A program made the translations under genes and the position numbers. A DNA stretch of 54,159 nt, from NCBI RefSeq assembly GCF_000151105.2, contig NC_015471.1, forward strand, positions 1-54,159, given 5' to 3'. Below are positions 1 to 8,536 of this stretch, in pieces (positions within the stretch are counted from its first letter, which is position 1; each line of letters begins with the position of its first letter). The notes below the pieces were generated by a model. That model did not search any database. It was not told where the DNA came from and saw only the letters and a list, made by a program, of their open reading frames with translations. Source of the stretch: Thermococcus barophilus MP (lineage in GTDB: Archaea > Methanobacteriota_B > Thermococci > Thermococcales > Thermococcaceae).

Positions 1-768
1 TTACTTAAAGATACGTTCTACTTCATTTTCTTCTACGTCAAATATTAGCGAAATTATTTCAATAGCATCACGTCCTCGTGTAATAGGACTAATTCCCCAG
101 TATTTTGCGGACTTTTGTTTCATTTTTTGGGAGATATCTTTTCCCAGTCTTTCCATATCTTCTCTTGATGCTCCACCGACAAAGTATGCCTGAATCTTTT
201 CATTATATACCCCATCAGTAAATGTTTCTATATCACGATGTTTGACACCGGGATAATGGAATAAGACTCTAATATAATAATCTTTAAAATACTCTTTTGG
301 TTTATACGACGTCAAATAGGGTCCAAGGATATCAAAATACTCATTTAGAACACGTCCAAAATCCAGAGCATAAGGTATAGAAGATCTGACTTCCAAAGTT
401 ATGTTTTTATCAAAAAATGTTAGTTTAATATCATTGTGGGCTTCATAGTTAAACGTATCTACATTTATATTTTCACTATCTACCTGAATATCCAGGTCAA
501 TCCTTAAACATCTAGCAACAATGTTCAATATATTAGCTGTAAGCTTTTCTGCTATTAACCCTGATAAAATAGAAGTGAGCATGCGCTTTTCATCACGTTC
601 CCTTCCATCTGGAGCCTTTCTATTGAAATTTTTCATAACCTTTAATGAGACTGGGCGCATATTTTCCATCAGCTTTTTTAGATACTCTCTATGACATTTG
701 ATAACTCTAAATGATTCATTTTTACACCCTTTACAGGTTCGAGGATATTCCATAACCTCAAACTTCAT
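1..768 (-). CDS. Cys-motif protein coupled to the restriction-modification gene
   Basis: 255-residue protein that I do not recognise as a named family. A CxxC pair near residues 13-16, followed by a Cys-His at about 25-26, suggests a small zinc knuckle. Further in, an Asp about ten residues before LEVRSS (near residues 112-130) resembles a weak PD-(D/E)xK nuclease core with Arg in place of Lys. The ATG overlaps the stop of the upstream methyltransferase gene as ATGA, so the two are almost certainly co-translated and this protein probably serves the restriction-modification system as a nuclease or specificity partner. That role is inferred from context. The gene is complete and ends at the window edge. 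Confidence 0.8.
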   Translation of the reverse strand: MKFEVMEYPRTCKGCKNESFRVIKCHREYLKKLMENMRPVSLKVMKNFNRKAPDGRERDEKRMLTSILSGLIAEKLTANILNIVARCLRIDLDIQVDSENINVDTFNYEAHNDIKLTFFDKNITLEVRSSIPYALDFGRVLNEYFDILGPYLTSYKPKEYFKDYYIRVLFHYPGVKHRDIETFTDGVYNEKIQAYFVGGASREDMERLGKDISQKMKQKSAKYWGISPITRGRDAIEIISLIFDVEENEVERIFK

Positions 769-3700
769 TCTATGTCACCCATATATTTCTCTTCTACTAT
801 CGATATAAACTTATGTTCTCCTGCTTTTTTTCTAATTTTTGCTATAAATTCTTTAACTTCATCGTCGGTGAAGAGCTCCCTTGCTATTTGATCGTGCCAA
901 AAGTTGAACTTATTAACAACTGTGTATAGGTATTCGAATATTTTCTCAGTTTCTGATTGTGGTAGTATTTCTGGGAAATAAATACAATATATAAGATAGT
1001 CTAGTAACAGATCCACAAACTCACAATATTTTTTGTACTTTACGTTGCTATACAATTCAGTTAATAGTTTACTTAAGGCTGAAACTACATCTTTGATAAC
1101 ATCCTCATGGGGAATTACTATGGGAAGCTCTCTTAGTTCTGTAAGAGTAGTTTGTCTAAAATCATCCTTTAAGGCTATTGAAGACTTACCAAGGTATATA
1201 AAAGACAGCAGTTTGCTATTGATAAGAGCTAATAAATAGTAATAATCTACCAATGATAAAAACTCAGATTTTAGATTAAACACATATAAGTCCTTTTTTA
1301 CAACACCTTGAAGGTTACAGAACGAGGCCATAATCCTGTCTTGTCTGCTAACAATCCTTCTAATCATTATCTTCTCTTTTGAGAGGTAAAGGTCTAAGTA
1401 GTCCTTGTTGTCCTTGTGCTGTGAAAAGTCAACAAATTTTGTTTGTTTTAAGTTAGTGATGTATCTATAGACATTTCCCTCTAGATAGGGTAGATGCCAC
1501 TTGCTAAGCTTAACTAGGGAAAACTTATATTTAGACGCTAATATACCAATTGTTGAGTTTGTTAGATCACCTAATGGGTAAACATCATAATTTCCCCTTT
1601 GACTTAAGCTAGATATATGGTCTAATATCTCGTATATTACATTCCCACCCGGGAAAATTCTACATAATGGATCATTCAAGAGCAACGAATACCTTATTTT
1701 TTCTATTTTTGGATTCTCCCATACTGTTAAAAGTTCCTCTAGTCTGCTCCTTTTAGGAAAGGCATATATTAGAACCTCGTTGTCCATTGACGGCTCTTCA
1801 TTTTTCAGGACTATTATTGAGTTATCCACATATGCCCCTTCAAATACATCAAATGGCAAATACAAAAAGACCTTGAGTTCCATTGTTTGCAAGAAGTGTT
1901 TTCTGGCCTTTGTGTAGTTTACGCCAGTTCCAAAACTTGCTGGAATTATAAACCCAAGATATCCACCATCTTTGAGCAATTCTTGACTTCTCCTCATAAA
2001 GGCGAGGAATGAATCTACACTATAAGTGGCCTCTTCTTCTCTATATCGTGTATCTATTATGTCTTTTTCGATATTTGATAATATGTTGCCGTATGGTGGA
2101 TTTCCTATTATTATGTCAAAGCCACCTTCTTTCATTATCCATCCGAAGTCAACTACCCAGTGAAATGGTTTCAGAATATCTTCGTCGAACTTAATCTTTT
2201 TCTTCTTCCTTCTATTTTCATTAATTGTGTCGTTAATAAAGTTGAAATACTCCCCACTCACCCTTTGGTATATTCTCCTACGGATGCTCTCGAGTATCTC
2301 CTTCAGTATGGCAGCCTTCTTCCCGACGTTGTTCTTATATATCTCATAGAGGATACAGTACGCTTCCACATAGTCTTTAACCGTACTCGAATGGTCCTTG
2401 AGGAGTTCTTCAGCTTTCTTTATCTTGACAGCCTCTTCACCCGTTGCCAGCGCTTTCAATCCAATAAAGATACCCTCAACCTTTTTGTCGTACGGATAGT
2501 CAAGCGTTGCTATTGTCAATCTTTCCCCTATCCACCCCACGAGGGAGTTACCCACCCTCACGTTATACTCTATGTTCGGCAAAATAACATCTCCCCTTCT
2601 AACAGCATCAACGTCTAAGTCTTCAATGAGCGCCAACCACAACCTAAGTTTTGCAACTTCAACGGCCGTTTCATCTATATCGACGCCGTAGAGATTGTTT
2701 AAAATTATCTCCAACTTCAGCTTGTAGGTATTGAACTCTTCGCCAATAAGAGAATGCACCCTCTTCTTAATCTCGAGGAGCTCCTTCAATACAGAAATCA
2801 GGAAATGTCCACTTCCAACAGCTGGATCAAGTATTTTCATTTTGTTAATCTCGTCCAAAAAATCTTTTAGTACTCTTCCATCCCGTGTTATTGGCCGATC
2901 CTCGTTAAGGACTTCATCCAGAGTGCTAAAATTCAACAATTGTTCCTGCCATCCCCACTTTTTGAGGACTTCTTTCAGCTTCTTTATTACAACAGGCTCT
3001 ACTGTACTTTTTACTATAGTTCTAGTGACTTCTTCTGGAGTATAGTAGGCACCAAGACCTTTTTGCCCCTTATTTGTTAAGAGGTTTATTAGCTTCTCAT
3101 ACACATGTCCAAGTATGTCGGGGTCCAACGATTCTTCATTACTCTTGCTTCCCAAAGTGAAGTCATATCTCTCCAAGAACTTGATGATTTCTTCCATAAC
3201 ATTATCGTCAGGAATATCATATTGTTTTTCATTCCTTAAGTTTTCTCTAAACAGACCACCATTTAAGTAGGGTATATCTCTAAAGTGTTCAATAACTTTC
3301 CTATCCCTTTCTTCTTCGGGAGTGTTGAAAACGCCGAAGAATAGTGGTTCAAGGTAGGCTTTGTAGTAACTCACAGGAACACTTGAGTTTCTCCACTCTT
3401 CAAAAGTTCTCTTCAGGAGACCTCCCGGGACAAGCCCTTTATCCTCTAGAAACTTTACAAAAATCAATCTGTTCATTAGAACAACTGCAAACTTCTGCTT
3501 ATCTTCTTCTGTTGCGTCGAGAGGGGCTTTGATCTTATCGTACAGGCAGTTGTTTGTTACTTTTTTTAACTTCGTTTTGCTGTTCGTTTTGACTTCCCGA
3601 TACCCAAAGACATAGTAAATGAAGTCGTCATAAAACTTTTTAGTTATCGCTTCCTTTTTCTCTCTAATAAATTTCGTTCTACCCTCTATATACTCTTCAA

Positions 3701-4364
3701 TGTATTCTCTGGAAAACGCATAGTAAAATCTTACAAAGAGCTCTCTTAACTCTTTCACGCTGTATCCTATTATAAGACCTTTTTCTCTCTTTGAGAGATA
3801 GTTAAAGATTGGAGCAAGATCTATCTCGGCGAGTGTTTTTATCTCCTTTGAGGTATTATCATAATAAAGAAGTATCCACTCAAAACCATTCGTTGCTATC
3901 CCGATATCAACGTTGAAAGATCTTCTGTCGAGCCATTCTATCACTTGATTGACACCACTCCCCTTTTTATAGAGGTTGCTACCAAGAGGTTCAGCTTCTA
4001 TAAGGATCTCTTCACCAAATATACTCTTTACGCGATAATCGGGTTGTTTTATTTTTTTGATCATGCTACTACCCAATACAGAGACAGTCCTCTTTACAAC
4101 TTCTGGGGTTAGTTCGTAACCCAAAAACTTGAGAAGAGGATCTATAACGTGCTGCCTTGTAAAAGGTTCAGGTTGCTGGTCTTCACAATCTTCGGAAGTT
4201 ATAGTGATATTTTGCCCCCTCAAAATCCCCTCCAGTTTTCTTCTTACTTTTGGATAAGAGCCAAGATCAGCATTTATTTTGTTTGCGAGTTCAAGAAATT
4301 TACCCCACTTTTCATACACATTTTTTGGGACTTCAATACCAAAAGTTAATACAGCTTGAGGCAT
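765..4364 (-). CDS. Eco57I/type IIG-like restriction-modification protein, adenine-specific methyltransferase
   Basis: 1199 residues. An N-terminal HsdR-N-like segment (about 60-180) contains PDY and, 12 residues on, EAE where active enzymes usually have ExK. The N6-adenine methyltransferase domain follows: motif X GAYYTPEEV near 440, AdoMet motif I DPAVGSGHF near 511, catalytic NPPY near 755. The C-terminal third is probably the target-recognition region. The family methylates adenine in a specific DNA site and often cleaves in the same polypeptide; here the altered ExE makes self-cleavage uncertain. The start has a GGTGATG ribosome binding site and a TATA-like ATTAAATATACG at about 4435-4447. 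A BREX PglX-like role is an alternative, but no other BREX gene is visible. Confidence 0.88.
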   Translation of the reverse strand: MPQAVLTFGIEVPKNVYEKWGKFLELANKINADLGSYPKVRRKLEGILRGQNITITSEDCEDQQPEPFTRQHVIDPLLKFLGYELTPEVVKRTVSVLGSSMIKKIKQPDYRVKSIFGEEILIEAEPLGSNLYKKGSGVNQVIEWLDRRSFNVDIGIATNGFEWILLYYDNTSKEIKTLAEIDLAPIFNYLSKREKGLIIGYSVKELRELFVRFYYAFSREYIEEYIEGRTKFIREKKEAITKKFYDDFIYYVFGYREVKTNSKTKLKKVTNNCLYDKIKAPLDATEEDKQKFAVVLMNRLIFVKFLEDKGLVPGGLLKRTFEEWRNSSVPVSYYKAYLEPLFFGVFNTPEEERDRKVIEHFRDIPYLNGGLFRENLRNEKQYDIPDDNVMEEIIKFLERYDFTLGSKSNEESLDPDILGHVYEKLINLLTNKGQKGLGAYYTPEEVTRTIVKSTVEPVVIKKLKEVLKKWGWQEQLLNFSTLDEVLNEDRPITRDGRVLKDFLDEINKMKILDPAVGSGHFLISVLKELLEIKKRVHSLIGEEFNTYKLKLEIILNNLYGVDIDETAVEVAKLRLWLALIEDLDVDAVRRGDVILPNIEYNVRVGNSLVGWIGERLTIATLDYPYDKKVEGIFIGLKALATGEEAVKIKKAEELLKDHSSTVKDYVEAYCILYEIYKNNVGKKAAILKEILESIRRRIYQRVSGEYFNFINDTINENRRKKKKIKFDEDILKPFHWVVDFGWIMKEGGFDIIIGNPPYGNILSNIEKDIIDTRYREEEATYSVDSFLAFMRRSQELLKDGGYLGFIIPASFGTGVNYTKARKHFLQTMELKVFLYLPFDVFEGAYVDNSIIVLKNEEPSMDNEVLIYAFPKRSRLEELLTVWENPKIEKIRYSLLLNDPLCRIFPGGNVIYEILDHISSLSQRGNYDVYPLGDLTNSTIGILASKYKFSLVKLSKWHLPYLEGNVYRYITNLKQTKFVDFSQHKDNKDYLDLYLSKEKIMIRRIVSRQDRIMASFCNLQGVVKKDLYVFNLKSEFLSLVDYYYLLALINSKLLSFIYLGKSSIALKDDFRQTTLTELRELPIVIPHEDVIKDVVSALSKLLTELYSNVKYKKYCEFVDLLLDYLIYCIYFPEILPQSETEKIFEYLYTVVNKFNFWHDQIARELFTDDEVKEFIAKIRKKAGEHKFISIVEEKYMGDIE

Positions 4365-4760
4365 GCGTCATCACCTTTTAATTTTTAGCTTATTTCTGAA
4401 CGGATTCTATTCTAGGACTATAAGCCCCTAATTAACGTATATTTAATGCGGAATTAATAGTTTTAAATTTTTTAGTGTTATTTAAAGATACTCCAAAGCC
4501 CGAAATAAACATTTCCCTCCTACGATTTATCTCACTAATAGCTTTCACAATCATTGGGGCCTATCTACCTATCTAGCAGCTAGCACGTAGAATCCTTAAA
4601 TTTTGTTGTCCCAACAGGATCCTTCTCAGACCAAGAAATTTTGAGTCAAAAATACGGATTGGATAATAAGAAGCAAGGTTAAACAGAAATATTGGTAGCA
4701 GGGCTCGTACTTGTTAGGCGATTCTTTAGTGGGGATTATGGATATCATTATTGAAGAGAA

Positions 4761-4909
4761 AGTAGAGACGTGTTTATCACTTGTATTACTTATAATGATA
4801 GTATAAATGAGGTCAATTCAAGAATTTTTGATAGAAATGCAGTGTCCTGGTGCTACATGACTTTTTCCGAAAGTCTGTTACAAGTGATAAACATCTCTCT
4901 GTCTCTACT
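4761..4909. repeat. Imperfect inverted repeat, about 25-bp arms, 93-bp centre
   Basis: The left arm 4761-4785 (AGTAGAGACGTGTTTATCAC then TTGTA) is matched in reverse complement by 4879-4909. The 15 bp TACAAGTGATAAACA match exactly, and the arms end with TCTCTACT after a 6-bp insertion in the right arm. The element could be a MITE-like relic, the ends of a decayed insertion sequence, or a long transcribed hairpin. No flanking target duplication was recognised. Confidence 0.55.
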
Positions 4910-4916
4910 GGGCTGT

Positions 4917-4983
4917 TTCTTGGTTGGTAATTTTTCTGACCTTGTCCCCGGTGTGAAGGGCAAGGGGCTTCCAACCTGCAAGA
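4917..4983. ncRNA. GC-rich foldable segment, candidate structured RNA
   Basis: A GC-rich island in AT-rich DNA with nested pairing. An inner hairpin joins CCTTG (4940-4944) to CAAGG (4961-4965), extended by CCC/GGG. An outer stem joins GGTTGG (4922-4927) to CCAACC (4971-4976), with CTTG/CAAG beyond a small bulge. In hyperthermophiles GC-rich islands often mark structured RNA. No clear promoter fixes the strand, and it could equally be DNA-level structure from a mobile element. Confidence 0.3.
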
Positions 4984-5160
4984 TAGGTAATTTTATGCTG
5001 AGGAAAATTGCATAGACGCAAAAATGCTATCACTATAGTCACTATAGTTAATAATCAGTTCTCGTCAAAGCCACGCTTCGGGCATGCTCTGTCCTAAAGA
5101 TCTCCTGTGTTTCCCACTAATAAAAAACTGGCCTCCTTCCCATCCCAAAGGACAAGGCTT

Positions 5161-5174
5161 GAAAAAGAAAAATA
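5161..5174 (-). terminator. T-rich terminator
   Basis: On the minus strand the ATPase gene is followed at once by two T-runs (TTTTTCTTTTTC), the usual form of an intrinsic archaeal terminator. Confidence 0.4.
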
Positions 5175-6557
5175 TCAGAGCGTCAGTAAAAAGAGCTCTC
5201 TTGGCACGAACCATACATCGCCTTTCTTTTTCAAAGGACCATTGTAAATAACAACACCGCAGGTTAACCCCGTCTTCTTCATAGTCTTGATAACCTGGCG
5301 AAGATCCTTCTTTCCCCAACCGACCTCAATTACAATTCCTATGGAGTGCCCTTTTAGAATAAAATCTGCACCGCCCTTTTGGGCATCATAGTGAAGACCC
5401 AACTTCTTCTCCTTAGCGAGCAAGTGGAGATAAAGTGCTACAGCATCCTCAAGAAGCATGCCAAGCGTTTTTGAATCCCTTTCAAACAGTCCAAACTCAT
5501 AAAGCACTGCACTCCTAAGCATTGGAGCCAAAAATTTATACTTTGGAGTCTTCCGAGCAACTTTACCTAAAGAACCGTAAGCCCTTACTGGGAAGATAAC
5601 CTCAAGGTCCTCGAGCTTCTCAATCAGCTTCTCTATCGTTCCCTTAGCAAGCCCCAGCGTTGAGCTCAAGTCATCATATGCCAAGCTCTCACCGGAAGCA
5701 AGAAGAAGTAACAGACCAAGAGCCTTTTCCCGAGTTGTTTCGGAAAGCCCCTCGCGCACTAAATCAACTTCGACAATCTTTCTCACTATTTCGTAAGCAT
5801 CTTCAAGCGGACTCGTGGAGGTGAGATAAATGGGTAGCGAGCCCTGAATGAGGTAATCCTCAACATCCTTTTCAGTGAACTTCAATAATACTCCTTCAAG
5901 CTTCTCCTCAATTCCCGAAAAATCACAGTTGAGGAGTGCATGCTTTAAAGCTATGCTGAGCTCCTCTGGAATCCTTATCCCTTTTTTCAAGAGCAGGTAC
6001 TCGGTGAACGTTAGGGGTGGCACTCTGAGCTTCTTAGCTCTTCTCGTCAAGTCAGGGTCAAGCTTGAGGGGAAGTGAAGAAGAGCCAGTGACTACAATCA
6101 TGAGATTGTTTGCGGAGTCGTGAAGGTCTTTCACTGTGATGCCAAAGTTCTCATCATAGTGGGCTTCATCAATAAATAGGAACGTAGGCTGGCTGAACTC
6201 TTCGACTCTCTCACCGAGAAGACGCTCGTATGCTTGAATAAAGTCGCTCAGGCTTATTCCCAGTGAACGAAGCTTGTCAAGGGGAACATAAACAAGTCTC
6301 TCTCTTGAAATTTGGGGAAGAAGTTTGAAGTAGGTTTGAGCGAGCATGGTGGTTTTTCCAACACCACGGAGACCATAAAGGACAAGGAGTTTGTTCTCTC
6401 GTGTTCTGAGGAATGATTCAATTTCTTCACTAAGCTTTGCAAGAGGCTTTCTTTCGGGTCGTTTTTCCCCAGCTGGAGTGAAGGCGTACTTTCTAAGCCT
6501 TGCCTCGGCTGTGTCAATTGTCCTCCTTACGATGCTTTCTACAAGCTTTTCATCCAT
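5175..6557 (-). CDS. AAA ATPase with DUF4143-like C-terminal domain
   Basis: 460 residues. Walker A GLRGVGKTT at about 62-70, Walker B FLFIDEAH near 126-133, a sensor-like VVTGSSS near 155, then the segment PLTFTEYLLLKKG seen in AAA_14/DUF4143 ATPases. A middle winged-helix-like region follows. The C-terminus (about 400-440) has GADFIL and IVIEVGWGKK, like the PD-(D/E)xK fold of this family but with EVG in place of ExK, so it is probably not a nuclease. These proteins are widespread in archaea and their role is unclear. It stands alone between non-coding stretches. The start is by ATG; no strong alternative was seen. Confidence 0.85.
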   Translation of the reverse strand: MDEKLVESIVRRTIDTAEARLRKYAFTPAGEKRPERKPLAKLSEEIESFLRTRENKLLVLYGLRGVGKTTMLAQTYFKLLPQISRERLVYVPLDKLRSLGISLSDFIQAYERLLGERVEEFSQPTFLFIDEAHYDENFGITVKDLHDSANNLMIVVTGSSSLPLKLDPDLTRRAKKLRVPPLTFTEYLLLKKGIRIPEELSIALKHALLNCDFSGIEEKLEGVLLKFTEKDVEDYLIQGSLPIYLTSTSPLEDAYEIVRKIVEVDLVREGLSETTREKALGLLLLLASGESLAYDDLSSTLGLAKGTIEKLIEKLEDLEVIFPVRAYGSLGKVARKTPKYKFLAPMLRSAVLYEFGLFERDSKTLGMLLEDAVALYLHLLAKEKKLGLHYDAQKGGADFILKGHSIGIVIEVGWGKKDLRQVIKTMKKTGLTCGVVIYNGPLKKKGDVWFVPRELFLLTL

Positions 6558-6780
6558 ACTTTTGCACCTTAGTGTAGTTCATTGCAATAGGATAAAAACC
6601 TATCGTTTTATATCACCAAAGTGATATTGAATGTAAGCTAATTGTGAAGAATCTCCAGTTGTTCTGTTTCCCATTATTGTGATAATGTTCCTTTCACTTA
6701 ATATCCTCTTGAGAACACTGACCTCCATCCTGAGAGGGTGGAGGTAAATCATCACATGCAACGTCCAGAAAAAAGAGAGA

Positions 6781-7995
6781 TTAAAGTTGAGTCGCGGAAA
6801 GATTAAATCGCCCAGCAATTATTTCTTTTGTGATGTTTTTCACTGTTGTTGGGTCCTCTTCAAGGTGGAACAAGTGCGTCCGCCCATACCTACCACGTGA
6901 GATTGCTTTCCGTGTAATTAATCCCTCCGCCTCCAATTTAGCCCCGATATAATTTATAGTATGTTTCATTGTTCTCGGGTACCACCCCAAAACATCACAC
7001 AACTCTTTATATTTTAGATACAAGGTGCTACTGTCAATCTGAGCATGCCCTTTCTCTGTGAGAACGGCTAATGCATACAATAACAGTAAAGCATCGATGT
7101 CCAAACCATTGATAACCTGATTTAATACCTTCCTCTCAATGATTTCTACAGCTCTCCAAATTGATTTTTCTGTAATTTTTCCATTCTCAGCTTCATTTGG
7201 CGCTTCTCTTAAAACAAGAAATGCCCAACGTAGATCCCTCGACTCCCGGCGTATTAATGCAGCAAGCAATCTCAGAGCAGCGTCGTCAACAGTTCCAGGC
7301 GCAAATGCTTTTTCAACCCTATCCTTTAGAATAGCATATAGCTCATCGGTGTTGTAATTCCTAAAGTACACAAATATTGGCGAGAGGGATGAAAATGATG
7401 GGGCAGACAATCTTTCCACAATCCTGGCATTATTAGTTACAAAAAAGATAGAAACTACAACTTTACCCACCCGCTCATTAATACGAGAAAGACTATACAC
7501 AAGATTATCAACTGGTTCTTCTCCGGGCCTTTTTCTCAATTTATCAATTTCATCCACTATAATAAGGTACTTGGACTCTTTTTCTTTCATATACATTATA
7601 GTGGAGTCATAAATATCGGCAATCGACATTCCGAGATTCACGTTAATTCCAAGTTGAGACGCAAGTTCATATAGGACTCTGCGGTACGTAAGATCCTTGG
7701 CAGATATATAGATCGCCCTTGAATCAATCTCATTTTCTAAAGCGACTTCATTGTAAGTTCTTTCAAGCATTCTTACTGCAACTGTTTTTCCAACACCTGG
7801 AGGACCATGTATGACAAGATTCTTGACTATAGAGGAAAATAAGAAATCTGCAGCATGTCCCGCTATTTCTTCAACTTCTCTGTCTCTAAAAAGCAACTTC
7901 TCAGGAATATATCCCTCAGATAAATACTGCGGGTAAAGCAGTATTCGAGTAGTAGTTCTTCGTTTTGTGAAAATTTCTTTGAGCTTGTCACTCAT
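6781..7995 (-). CDS. Orc1/Cdc6-type replication initiator (paralogue)
   Basis: ORC1-type AAA+ initiator of about 404 residues. Walker A GPPGVGKT, Walker B LIIVDEIDKL, sensor 1 VTNN, an arginine-rich sensor 2 region (RDLRWAF), and a C-terminal winged helix ending near RTHLF. It is expected to bind origin DNA and load MCM. I place the start at the internal ATG at 7995, because GGAGGG sits six bases upstream and the longer frame would run through origin repeats. The Thermococcales housekeeping cdc6 normally sits by DNA polymerase D genes; the sequence and neighbourhood here differ, so this is most likely an extra copy from a plasmid or virus. Candidate origin repeats lie directly upstream. Confidence 0.9.
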   Translation of the reverse strand: MSDKLKEIFTKRRTTTRILLYPQYLSEGYIPEKLLFRDREVEEIAGHAADFLFSSIVKNLVIHGPPGVGKTVAVRMLERTYNEVALENEIDSRAIYISAKDLTYRRVLYELASQLGINVNLGMSIADIYDSTIMYMKEKESKYLIIVDEIDKLRKRPGEEPVDNLVYSLSRINERVGKVVVSIFFVTNNARIVERLSAPSFSSLSPIFVYFRNYNTDELYAILKDRVEKAFAPGTVDDAALRLLAALIRRESRDLRWAFLVLREAPNEAENGKITEKSIWRAVEIIERKVLNQVINGLDIDALLLLYALAVLTEKGHAQIDSSTLYLKYKELCDVLGWYPRTMKHTINYIGAKLEAEGLITRKAISRGRYGRTHLFHLEEDPTTVKNITKEIIAGRFNLSATQL

Positions 7996-8104
7996 ATTTA
8001 GCCCTCCACTTCCCAAGCAAATTTCCACTTCCTAACTCTCGCTTATCATTTATATATGTTTCTCCATTTCCTGCATTTCTCATCTTTACAAATGTCGGGG
8101 GGAA

Positions 8105-8128
8105 GGGGGTGTGTTAAGAAGTGGAACC
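8105..8128 (+). repeat. ORB-like element, left copy with G-tract
   Basis: GGGGG (8105-8109) followed by TGTGTTAAGAAGTGGAACC. It matches the right copy in inverted orientation with two mismatches. Confidence 0.7.
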
Positions 8129-8388
8129 TATTTTTGGTAATATTTTTAGCATTTTAGTAACTTTTTGTTATTAAATTATTATAGAGGATTAATAAAGATA
8201 AAAAGACATAAAAAATTCAAATTAGTTCAAAAAACAGCAATTATTAATGTTTACCCTGATAAAAGTCATATTAAATTAGTTTTTTGTTTCGATCAAGATA
8301 ACATTTTGGAAAATTTCCAACAGTACTCTATTGGAAATTTGCATTAGGAAGTGGAACCCTAACATATTACACGGGTTACCGCATATAA

Positions 8389-8411
8389 GTTCCATTTCCT
8401 AACACACCCCC
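8389..8411 (-). repeat. ORB-like element, right copy with C-tract on plus strand
   Basis: GTTCCATTTCCTAACACACC plus CCC, the reverse complement of the left copy with two changes. A further C-run follows at 8413-8418. Confidence 0.7.
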
Positions 8412-8529
8412 ACCCCCCAAGGCACCATGTCTCTATATAATATCTTGGCAGTCCTCAAACTTTTCGTAGGGATTATCCGAAGGGCAACCCTTATCTTTTA
8501 GGAATAACCTTGTATAGCAAAGATATAGT

Positions 8530-8536
8530 AAAAAAA
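8530..8536 (-). terminator. T-run terminator
   Basis: Seven Ts on the minus strand directly after the stop codon of the nuclease gene at 8537. Confidence 0.4.

Larger units (their letters stand above)
4365..5174. other. 810-bp non-coding stretch
   Basis: No convincing gene on either strand. It holds the promoter of the methyltransferase gene, an imperfect inverted repeat (4761-4909), a GC-rich foldable segment (4917-4983), a tandem 9-bp repeat CACTATAGT at 5031-5048, and a T-rich end for the gene at 5175. The longest open frames have atypical composition and no clear ribosome binding site. The mix of repeats and a GC-rich island suggests the relic of a mobile element or an ncRNA locus. Confidence 0.6.
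8004..8411. other. Candidate replication origin beside orc1/cdc6
   Basis: Two near-identical elements in opposite orientation, 8105-8128 and 8389-8411, share GGGGGTGTGTTA(A/G)GAA(G/A)TGGAAC (21 of 23 bases). They enclose about 260 bp, most of it extremely AT-rich. Four shorter copies of the core (Y)TCCA(C/T)TTCC occur at 8004-8016, 8023-8035, 8062-8074 and 8344-8358. Inverted origin-recognition boxes with a G-string flanking a duplex-unwinding element next to an Orc1/Cdc6 gene is the known archaeal oriC layout. Function here is inferred from that architecture. Confidence 0.75.

Noticed and set aside
765-4364. BREX system (PglX)
   Set aside because: The methyltransferase type fits, but none of BrxA/B/C or PglZ is seen, so type IIG-like is the safer call.
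4770-5015. 81-residue plus-strand frame across the inverted repeat
   Set aside because: It runs through both the repeat arm and the GC-rich hairpin, has no ribosome binding site and an odd composition.
6600-6818. 72-residue minus-strand frame between two ATPase-type genes
   Set aside because: It overlaps the end of the orc1/cdc6 gene, lacks a ribosome binding site and has no coding look.
8129-8343. Small AT-rich open frame (8165-8347) as a gene
   Set aside because: It lies in the AT-rich centre of the candidate origin, is Lys/Asn-rich by composition alone and has no ribosome binding site.
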